From Actinomyces sp. zg-332 (GTDB taxonomy: Bacteria; Actinomycetota; Actinomycetes; Actinomycetales; Actinomycetaceae), in contig NZ_CP064951.1 in assembly GCF_011751945.2 (NCBI RefSeq), positions 930,001 to 994,000 of the forward strand: DNA of 64,000 nt, in the 5' to 3' direction. Below are positions 58,088 through 64,000 of this stretch, piece after piece. Numbering within the stretch: the stretch's first letter is position 1; each line of letters begins with the position of its first letter. Position numbers and translations under genes: made by a program. The notes beneath the pieces were generated by a model, which worked only from the letters and a program-made list of their open reading frames with translations, ran no database searches and was not told the DNA's origin.

Positions 58088-60409
58088 TTACCATTGAGGT
58101 ATAGTTTTTATGACTCCTCTTTCGTACAAAATAATTCCGTGTTCAAACCTTTGTTTAAAACCATCTATAGTTTGTTCTTTATCAGAAATTGGGTAGCCAA
58201 ATGCAGAATTTTCCCAACCAAGACTTATCCAGTATTTAGTTATAGGATCATTCAAAGCAACTTTAGCTACTACACCATTATGTTGATATAAAGCATATTC
58301 AAGGTTGTCTTTAAGATTCAAATATACCTGAACACATCCTTTATCTTTCAAGCCACATTTCATCGTATTAGATGGATAAAGATCATCAGCAGAATTGTAA
58401 ACATACTGACCAATAGGTTCATTACTATATACAGGAATTATTTGATTGCCAACTAAATACAGTACACCATTTTCAAACTCTTGTTTAGCTTTATTACCGT
58501 TGTATTTTTCCTCAGAAATAGGGTAACCTAATCTACCATCTTCCCAAGCATTTGATGCGTAATATTTACCGAACGCACTATTTAGGTCCAGAGCTGAAAC
58601 ATAGCCAGAGTTTGAAGAATAAATAGCGTAACGTTTCTTAGTGTCAGTGTTTTCAAATGACTGTACACAACCGCTATTATTTAGACCACACTTCATAGCG
58701 TTAATCTGTAAGCCATACTTGAAATAGTTTTCATTCCAATGTCTAGCTATCCTACCACCTGAGCTGTTTTCATATTCAAATCTAATCCTACCATCAAATG
58801 TAATACTAGCATTCTCAAAGTCTTGAACTATTGCATTGCCTTGTTTTTCAGGATTACTGATTGGATATCCAAACGGTGAGTTTTCCCAGCCTTTTTCAGC
58901 CCAATACTTACTAACACTATCGTATAGTTTTACGTAATAAGCTTTATTGTCTTTGGAATATATAGCGTACTTTGAGCCATCTGCAGGATTTGCAAATGAT
59001 TGTACACAACCACCGTTAGCAAGACCGCAACGCTTGTTATTTATAGGATAACCGAGTGATTTCTTATTATCTTTATATAAAGCTCCAATAGGGTTATCGA
59101 AAGTTACAGGAATAATACCAGTACCAGAAATATAAGTTATACTACCGCCTTGGAAGTGCTGAATCCAAATGCCTCTAGATAGTTCTTGTTCACCACTAAT
59201 AGGATAAGCGAAGGCAGAATTTTCCCAGCCTATACTCTTATAGTAAGTGCCAATAGCTCCAGACAGCTTAAGAACGGAAGGATTAGAAGAGTCCGAAGCA
59301 TAAACAGCGCGACGAACACCGAAACTATCAACAAAAGACTGAACACAACCATCATCAGGAAGACCACACTTTATCTCATTTACTGCTTTACCTAGAACTT
59401 TATGTTGTTCCTTTGAAAACTGTATAAGTTTTTCCCTAGAGCTAAGTTTACTTTTTTCAACACCAGGCATTGTAGCGTTAACACCTTTAGGAGCTTTCCC
59501 TTCTAAAGATACGTTAGTTATACCAGCAGTCTTATTTAACCAATTACCAACTTCGAATATAGGTGTAAATACGTTACTACCATTTATTCCGCCTTCTCCA
59601 CCTCTAGTCAAACCAACAATTGTATTTGTACCTGATAGATAAACCGGTCCTCCTGAATCTCCTTCCAAAGTAACAGCTGGTGATGATGCAACTATGCGAT
59701 CAAATACTACACCTGCTCTATGTGGAAATATTGCTCCCCAGTTATCGTTAGCAACACTTCTATACCCTGGTATGAATACTGTAAAGGTTTTTTGAGAAGA
59801 TAATCCAGCACGACCATAAGAATTTACAGCTGAATTTCCACAGAAAGTTTTTCCATCTTTTTCAACAGATCTGCGAAGTAGATAAGGTAAATCATTTGTT
59901 TTAGTGTTACGTATTCCACAAGTAGTCAAATTTGTATAATAGTTAGGTAAATCACTATTTATTTTTGCAATTTTTGCATTTTTTACATTTTTATTTAGAG
60001 TAAATACAGCAACATCTGATGTAGGATGAGCAACATAAGAAACAGCATAATATTCAGATAAATTGGTATATGAGTTGCTACCTGTTAAAACAAAAGTATA
60101 TTTTGGGAAGAAGTATTGATTACTTCCATACCCAAGGTAGTTATTTATATCGCCTGATAAATGTGTAGGTTTGTCATTTTCATATACTTCCGTGATACAG
60201 TGAGCAGCAGTAAGAACTTTATTAGGTTCTATCAACGTACCTGAGCATTCCCCTCTGATTTGAGGAGTTTTAATATTTATTCTAACCGTTGAAGTTGGAG
60301 AGTTTTCTTCTATTATTCCTGCAGCATTAGCATATTCAGGAATAGATACGAAAATCCCACAAGTTACCACTAAGAAAGAAAATAAGTACACTAATTTTCT
60401 AATACTCAC
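58088..60409 (-). CDS. secreted trypsin-like serine protease with eight LGFP-type repeats
   Basis: A 773-residue exported protein. The signal peptide (KLVYLFSFLVVTCGIFVSIP, cut near ANAAG) is followed by a chymotrypsin-fold protease: ECSGTLIEPNKVLTAAHC (His), AHPTSDVAVFTLNKN (Asp) and LEGDSGGPVYLSGTNTIVGL (Ser), so the triad is complete. From residue 327 to the end there are eight LGFP-like repeats of about 56 residues, alternating between a Cys type (C-x6-C in CGLPDDGCVQSF and three more) and a Trp type (GWENSAFGYPIS and three more). LGFP repeats bind the cell wall in other Actinobacteria. The start is GTG at 60409 with AGGAG five bases before. The target is unknown. Confidence 0.93.
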   Translation of the reverse strand: MSIRKLVYLFSFLVVTCGIFVSIPEYANAAGIIEENSPTSTVRINIKTPQIRGECSGTLIEPNKVLTAAHCITEVYENDKPTHLSGDINNYLGYGSNQYFFPKYTFVLTGSNSYTNLSEYYAVSYVAHPTSDVAVFTLNKNVKNAKIAKINSDLPNYYTNLTTCGIRNTKTNDLPYLLRRSVEKDGKTFCGNSAVNSYGRAGLSSQKTFTVFIPGYRSVANDNWGAIFPHRAGVVFDRIVASSPAVTLEGDSGGPVYLSGTNTIVGLTRGGEGGINGSNVFTPIFEVGNWLNKTAGITNVSLEGKAPKGVNATMPGVEKSKLSSREKLIQFSKEQHKVLGKAVNEIKCGLPDDGCVQSFVDSFGVRRAVYASDSSNPSVLKLSGAIGTYYKSIGWENSAFAYPISGEQELSRGIWIQHFQGGSITYISGTGIIPVTFDNPIGALYKDNKKSLGYPINNKRCGLANGGCVQSFANPADGSKYAIYSKDNKAYYVKLYDSVSKYWAEKGWENSPFGYPISNPEKQGNAIVQDFENASITFDGRIRFEYENSSGGRIARHWNENYFKYGLQINAMKCGLNNSGCVQSFENTDTKKRYAIYSSNSGYVSALDLNSAFGKYYASNAWEDGRLGYPISEEKYNGNKAKQEFENGVLYLVGNQIIPVYSNEPIGQYVYNSADDLYPSNTMKCGLKDKGCVQVYLNLKDNLEYALYQHNGVVAKVALNDPITKYWISLGWENSAFGYPISDKEQTIDGFKQRFEHGIILYERGVIKTIPQW
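58091..59431 (-). repeat. LGFP repeat array encoded in the protease gene
   Basis: Eight protein-level repeats in four pairs; each pair is 110-114 residues. The Cys-type motif CGL-x3-GCVQ(S/V) starts at about residues 348, 461, 574 and 685, and the Trp-type motif GWEN/AWED starts at about 394, 507, 621 and 731. The copies differ in sequence, so recent expansion is not apparent. Confidence 0.85.
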
Positions 60410-60450
60410 AATGCTCCTAAACTATAAAATAAATCACATACAGCAGTATA

Positions 60451-60837
60451 TCAGGATAAGCTCTCTTTGATTTTAGGCAATATAGCAATATCCGCAGGCA
60501 ACCATTTTATATCATCAATTTCATCGACACTCAGCCATTTAAAATCAAGATGCTCAATCAACTTTGGTTCTGTTATAAACTCAGCTAAATACAAATACAT
60601 TTTTAAATAAAAGTCTTCATATTCATACTCAACTGTGTCATAAGAAGCAATAACTTTTATTTCCGCCCCTAGTTCCTCCATTATTTCACGCTTTAACGTT
60701 TGTTCATGTGATTCATTATCTTCAACTTTTCCACCGGGAAATTCCCACGATCCTTTGTGAGTTCCTCTGCTCCGCTGAGAACTAAAAATTTTGTTCCCAT
60801 CAATGAATACTCCTGCTACAACCGTAACTATTTTCAT
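60451..60837 (-). CDS. NUDIX hydrolase, MutT-like
   Basis: A 128-residue pyrophosphohydrolase with the full Nudix box GGKVEDNESHEQTLKREI followed by MEELG. Sequence and size suggest the oxidised-nucleotide (8-oxo-dGTP or CTP-type) MutT group, starting KIVTVVAGVFIDGNKIFSSQ. No strong ribosome site precedes the ATG. It is divergent from the aldo/keto reductase gene. Confidence 0.9.
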   Translation of the reverse strand: MKIVTVVAGVFIDGNKIFSSQRSRGTHKGSWEFPGGKVEDNESHEQTLKREIMEELGAEIKVIASYDTVEYEYEDFYLKMYLYLAEFITEPKLIEHLDFKWLSVDEIDDIKWLPADIAILPKIKESLS

Positions 60838-60962
60838 ACTACACCATCTTACTTCATCAAAATATATCGAAAAGAAACCTTACCTCTTTACATTTTATAC
60901 AAAGATAGTGAAATTCTTTAACAAAACTAGAATTAGTAAAATATATGCTCTAAATTTAACTT

Positions 60963-61928
60963 ATGAAATTAAAACAAGTAGGTAAATCAGGGTTGAAAGT
61001 ATCTGCTGTCGGTCTAGGAACACTGACATGGGGACGTGACACAGATGAATATGAATGTGATCAGCAATTGAACACTTTCATAGAACATGGAGGAAATTTA
61101 ATAGATACTGCCCCTAATTACGGAAATAGCGAGTACATACTTGGAAAATTACTTGAAGAAAAATACTCACGTTCTGATTTAATCTTGTCATCAAAATCTG
61201 GAATAAAATTTACATCTAATGGAAGTCACATAGATATTTCCAAGAAAAACTTACTAGAGAACTTAGATTCAACTTTAAAAACTTTAAATACTGATTATTT
61301 GGATATATGGTTTGTAGCTCAACCTGATTACAGTATAGATTTTTATGAGCTGACTGATACCTTAGAATATGCTTTATCAACAGGTAGAACAAGATATGTA
61401 GGTCTTTCAAATTTTTCTGCTTGGTCAGCCACACAAATACATACACTTTTGAACTCTTCTAATCAAAAACATAGCGTTAGCGCCTTAGAAATGGAATATA
61501 GTTTATTAGAAAGAGGAATTGAAAAAGAAGTAATACCTGCCTGTGAGTATAATAATATTGGAATTTTTGCATGGTCACCTTTAGGTAGAGGCATATTAAC
61601 TGGCAAATATAGAGAAGGCATTCCAACTGATTCCAGAGGAGCAACTACTCACCTATATGGATTTGTAGAGCCTTATCTCAATGAACGCAACGCTCATATC
61701 GTAGAAGGACTAGTAACTGCAGCTGATGGCCTAAACCTTGCACCTAGTCAAGTAGCTTTAAAATGGATTATAAATAAGCCCTTTATTTCTTCAGCTTTAG
61801 TAGGTGCTAGAAATAATTCCCAGTTACAAGAATTGCTAAATGATGTAGAAAATACTTTACCAATTCAAATAGAAAACGCTTTAGATACTATAAGTAATAT
61901 AAAAATAGGCTATCCAGAAAAGTTTTAG
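60963..61928 (+). CDS. aldo/keto reductase family protein, catalytic His absent
   Basis: A 321-residue TIM-barrel protein of the AKR superfamily: VGKSGLKVSAVGLGTLTWGR, NLIDTAPNYGNSEYILGKLL (Asp and catalytic Tyr), LILSSKSGIKF (Lys), ALSTGRTRYVGLSNFSAW and the C-terminal cofactor region SSALVGARNNSQLQELL. The tetrad His normally in a D-(L/I)-x2-x-H stretch is Ala here (YLDIWFVAQPD). The substrate is unknown. No clear ribosome site precedes the ATG. It converges on the acidic small protein. Confidence 0.88.
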   Translation: MKLKQVGKSGLKVSAVGLGTLTWGRDTDEYECDQQLNTFIEHGGNLIDTAPNYGNSEYILGKLLEEKYSRSDLILSSKSGIKFTSNGSHIDISKKNLLENLDSTLKTLNTDYLDIWFVAQPDYSIDFYELTDTLEYALSTGRTRYVGLSNFSAWSATQIHTLLNSSNQKHSVSALEMEYSLLERGIEKEVIPACEYNNIGIFAWSPLGRGILTGKYREGIPTDSRGATTHLYGFVEPYLNERNAHIVEGLVTAADGLNLAPSQVALKWIINKPFISSALVGARNNSQLQELLNDVENTLPIQIENALDTISNIKIGYPEKF

Positions 61929-61947
61929 TTCTCTAGACAGCCTATTT
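61903..61947 (-). terminator. terminator between convergent genes, overlapping the reductase 3' end
   Basis: 9-bp stem AAATAGGCT / AGCCTATTT with a long loop that contains the reductase stop codon. On the minus strand it is followed by TTTATATTAC, serving the acidic small protein; on the plus strand the tail is weaker. Confidence 0.7.
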
Positions 61948-61960
61948 ACTAAGTTATGAT

Positions 61961-62266
61961 TTAGATGTCATCGTCCAAGTCATAATCTTCATCTTCTTCA
62001 TCGCTATAGTGTGAAGATGAATCTATTTCATTTTCATCATAATTTTCGTCTTGACCTATTTCGTCAAATAGATCAGCTAACAAGTCAATTGGAATCTCAA
62101 CACCGTGTTCAAGATATAAAGAATCATCGTAGACAAAAAATGCATTTAGTAACTCATCTTCTGCTTCTAGAATTTCATCATCACTACTATCTTCGTTAGA
62201 AGCGATGGCATAGTGTTTCTCAAAAGCTTCTAAAAGCTCATCAAGTGCAATACGTGATTTTGTCAT
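61961..62266 (-). CDS. small acidic protein of unknown function
   Basis: A 101-residue protein with a helical N-terminal part (RIALDELLEAFEKHYAIAS, then LLNAFFVYDDSLYLEHGVEI) and a very acidic C-terminus (SDEEDEDYDLDDDI). Similar proteins occur in Actinobacteria as far as I recall, but no function is known to me. AAGGATCTTTAA precedes the ATG, a convincing ribosome site. Confidence 0.75.
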   Translation of the reverse strand: MTKSRIALDELLEAFEKHYAIASNEDSSDDEILEAEDELLNAFFVYDDSLYLEHGVEIPIDLLADLFDEIGQDENYDENEIDSSSHYSDEEDEDYDLDDDI

Positions 62267-62330
62267 TTAAAGATCCTTCTTAATATCGCAGGTTTTACTA
62301 ACAAAGTTACCATATTTAATCTCTTAAAGG

Positions 62331-62789
62331 CTATTTTAAACCTAGAGCTTTTTTAATATCTGGTTCAAAAAAGTTAGGGCCTTTCAAAACTTTTCCATCT
62401 TCACGATAAATTGGTTTTCCGTCTTCACCTAATTTAGACATATTAGATGCTTGTACTTCTTTTAATACAGCTTCTAAGTCAATCCCGCATTCTAGTGACA
62501 TACCGTAAATCACGTACACTAAATCAGCTAATGCGTCTGCTGTTTCGACTATATCTCTGTTATTTTGGTCGTTTTCTAGAATATCTTCATAAGATTTACG
62601 TGCAATTTCACCAGCCTTTTGTCCATAAACAGCTTCAACTAGTTCACTAAACTCCTCTGCAATAAGTCCCATACGCATATTTAAACGTTCAGTTTCTAGT
62701 GTAGGAGAACCATCATACACTGGAAGTTTATATGTTTCGTGAAATTGTTTAACTAAATCTAGTGGTTTAGCACTGTCTGGAATATTCAT
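62331..62789 (-). CDS. MazG-like pyrophosphohydrolase
   Basis: A 152-residue all-alpha NTP-pyrophosphohydrolase. The metal-binding E-x2-E and D-x3-D pattern appears in MGLIAEEFSELVEAVYG and VETADALADLVYVIYG, followed by the substrate-side loop ASNMSKLGEDGKPIYREDGK. The C-terminal KGPNFFEPDI is shared with phosphoribosyl-ATP pyrophosphatase-like members. It may clear unusual nucleotides. GGAGCGTAA precedes the ATG. Confidence 0.88.
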   Translation of the reverse strand: MNIPDSAKPLDLVKQFHETYKLPVYDGSPTLETERLNMRMGLIAEEFSELVEAVYGQKAGEIARKSYEDILENDQNNRDIVETADALADLVYVIYGMSLECGIDLEAVLKEVQASNMSKLGEDGKPIYREDGKVLKGPNFFEPDIKKALGLK

Positions 62790-62956
62790 TTACGCTCCAA
62801 ATATAAAATCAATAATTATCACAATTTTATCATTCTTATTTTAAAACTATTAGTCTTTAATAAATAACATTTTCTAAACTATTTATACTGTATTTATTTT
62901 ATCTAGACTATGATTATATATGTAACTTTTAATATATTTTGATTATTGAGGTAAAA

Positions 62957-63271
62957 ATGGATAACGCACAAAAAGAAAATAAGAATGATAGAAGAAGAAA
63001 TGTAATACCTGAATTGCCTTTTCTAAAAGAAGAAGATCACCCTGAAACTATATCAATTGCTACTCCATATATACGTGCTTACCATAATGCTGTAACTTCC
63101 CAAGGAATAAATGTTGCTGGTTCTATTGGAATGTTTAATGGTGCTTTCAGAGAGTTGTTCTTCGTGCTTAGTCACTTTGAAGAACGCATAAATGATCTTG
63201 AAGAATATTGTTTAAAACAAAAAGAAATCGTGGACCGATTGCAGGAAAAACTTGATAACTTTAAAGCATAG
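62957..63271 (+). CDS. small coiled-coil protein of unknown function
   Basis: A 104-residue protein: a charged N-terminus, a middle segment ATPYIRAYHNAVTSQGINVA, and a C-terminal coiled coil (SHFEERINDLEEYCLKQKEI). I do not recognise the family. GAGGTAAAA directly precedes the ATG at 62957; the frame is open to a TTG at 62939, which overlaps that site and is rejected. Confidence 0.7.
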   Translation: MDNAQKENKNDRRRNVIPELPFLKEEDHPETISIATPYIRAYHNAVTSQGINVAGSIGMFNGAFRELFFVLSHFEERINDLEEYCLKQKEIVDRLQEKLDNFKA

Positions 63272-63313
63272 ATAAAAAATTAGTTTAGAAAATAAATAAA
63301 ATATAATTATAAT

Positions 63314-63343
63314 TTGAATTAGATTAAAAATAACTGCTATACT
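63314..63343 (+). promoter_or_regulatory. promoter of tRNA-Leu
   Basis: -35 TTGAAT (63314-63319), 18-base spacer and -10 TATACT (63338-63343), ending 13 bases before the tRNA. Confidence 0.6.
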
Positions 63344-63356
63344 TTTGAAGTTGCAA

Positions 63357-63442
63357 GTCCGGGTGGCGGAATGGTAGACGCGCTAGCTTGAGGTGCTAGT
63401 GACCGCTTTTAGGTCGTGGGGGTTCAAGTCCCCTCTCGGACA
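63357..63442 (+). tRNA. tRNA-Leu (anticodon GAG)
   Basis: Acceptor stem GTCCGGG pairs with CTCGGAC (one G-T). The anticodon arm is CTAGC TTGAGGT GCTAG with anticodon GAG. A long variable arm (TGACCGCTTTTAGGTCGT) marks a class II tRNA, and the T arm has GGTTCAAGTCC. CCA is not encoded. Confidence 0.96.
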
Positions 63443-63478
63443 CTATATCTGAAATTTGTATAAATGGGTGGATAAACA

Positions 63479-63940
63479 ATGTTACATATTATTTTTTTTG
63501 AGCCAGAAATCCCTGGAAATAGTGGAAATGCTATCCGTTTATCTGCTTGTACTAATTCAATGCTACATTTAGTAGAGCCTTTATCTTTTGATATGGACAG
63601 TGCTAAAGTCAAAAGAGCTGGTCTAGACTACCATGATATGGCACACGTAAAAGTTCATCCTAATCTTGAAGATGCTTTGAATGACATATCTGGAAATATT
63701 TATGCTTTTACAGGTCACTCGAATGAATTTTTCACAGATGTAAAATACAAAGATGGTGATGGCTTACTATTTGGTAGAGAATCTAATGGCTTACCTGAAG
63801 AAGTTTTAAATAACCCTCGTATAGCTAAAAAATTACGTATACCAATGATGCCTAATAACCGTTCTTTAAACCTTGCTGTTTCAGCTTCTATTGCAGTTTA
63901 TGAAGCTTGGCGTCAAATGGGATTTTGTGACGCTGTTTAG
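63479..63940 (+). CDS. trmL: tRNA (cytidine34/uridine34-2'-O)-methyltransferase, TrmL type
   Basis: A 153-residue SPOUT methyltransferase that in E. coli methylates the wobble base of two leucine tRNAs. Motifs are FFEPEIPGNSGNAIRLSACT (motif 1), LLFGRESNGLPEEVL (motif 2) and MPNNRSLNLAVSASIAVYEA (motif 3 in the knot). GGTGGATAAACA precedes the ATG. It begins 36 bases after tRNA-Leu and may share its transcript, which is notable given the substrate in E. coli. Confidence 0.93.
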   Translation: MLHIIFFEPEIPGNSGNAIRLSACTNSMLHLVEPLSFDMDSAKVKRAGLDYHDMAHVKVHPNLEDALNDISGNIYAFTGHSNEFFTDVKYKDGDGLLFGRESNGLPEEVLNNPRIAKKLRIPMMPNNRSLNLAVSASIAVYEAWRQMGFCDAV

Positions 63941-64000
63941 CTTTTATAAAATTCCACGGTTTGTCAAAGAATAAGTAATTTCGACTATTTTTACAGCTTA

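Noticed and set aside
58091-59431. Repeated motifs taken as a possible DNA tandem repeat or CRISPR-like array
   Set aside because: The repetition is at protein level (LGFP repeats) with diverged DNA and a long period; there are no short identical repeats with spacers.

Overview
The window looks like a chromosomal segment of an AT-rich (by eye roughly one third G+C) member of the Actinobacteria, probably an Actinomycetaceae-like lineage. The base composition recalls a Firmicute, but the gene content and order do not. Four blocks follow actinobacterial synteny known from Mycobacterium tuberculosis: HAD/TPR-tlyA-nadK-recN-steA-steB/mctB-pyrG; RNase H-zinc-ribbon-like-Nif3, then DUF3052 and aceE; rapZ-yvcK-whiA-gap-pgk-tpiA-secG; and DUF2469-rnhB-lepB-rplS-trmD-rimM-khpA-rpsP-amidohydrolase-ffh-ftsY. 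No species name can be assigned from the sequence alone.

Layout. 1-2.2 kb: a decayed TPR-type gene, a small membrane protein resembling Imm17 immunity proteins, and empty AT-rich DNA. 2.2-15.7 kb (minus strand): pyrG, a glycosyltransferase, MurJ and a MraY/WecA-like transferase placed between pyrG and steB, then steA, recN, nadK, tlyA and a TPR-HAD fusion. 15.8-16.2 kb: RNase P RNA on the plus strand. 16.7-22.8 kb: a wall-anchored surface protein (LANTG signal), a small membrane protein, RNase HI, a coiled-coil protein that has lost its zinc ribbon, Nif3 and tRNA-Val. 22.9-27.7 kb: DUF3052, aceE (divergent, plus), a DUF4261 protein and a peroxiredoxin. 27.9-40.3 kb: a nine-gene purine operon, purE-B-C-F-M-N-H-D-L. 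40.5-47.9 kb: secG, glycolytic genes, whiA, yvcK, rapZ and DUF2469. 48-57.8 kb: rnhB, lepB, rplS, trmD (fused to a GNAT domain), rimM, khpA, rpsP, an amidohydrolase, ffh and ftsY. 58-64 kb: a secreted trypsin-like protease with LGFP repeats, a NUDIX hydrolase, an aldo/keto reductase, an acidic protein, a MazG-like protein, a coiled-coil protein, tRNA-Leu and trmL.

The most notable region is the purine operon. Its leader carries a ykkC-family aptamer that matches the PRPP riboswitch class, followed by an intrinsic terminator whose 5' stem overlaps the aptamer core. This is the arrangement of a ligand-ON switch: abundant PRPP would favour transcription of the genes that turn PRPP into IMP. PurB, PurC and the large single-chain PurL are of the size and sequence type I associate with Firmicutes rather than most Actinobacteria, so operon and riboswitch may have been acquired together. 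Other points of interest are the degenerate zinc ribbon and degenerate phosphatase domain in two adjacent genes, the TPR-HAD and TrmD-GNAT fusions, and the regular alternating LGFP repeats of the secreted protease.

I found no CRISPR array, insertion sequence, prophage, rRNA or replication origin.
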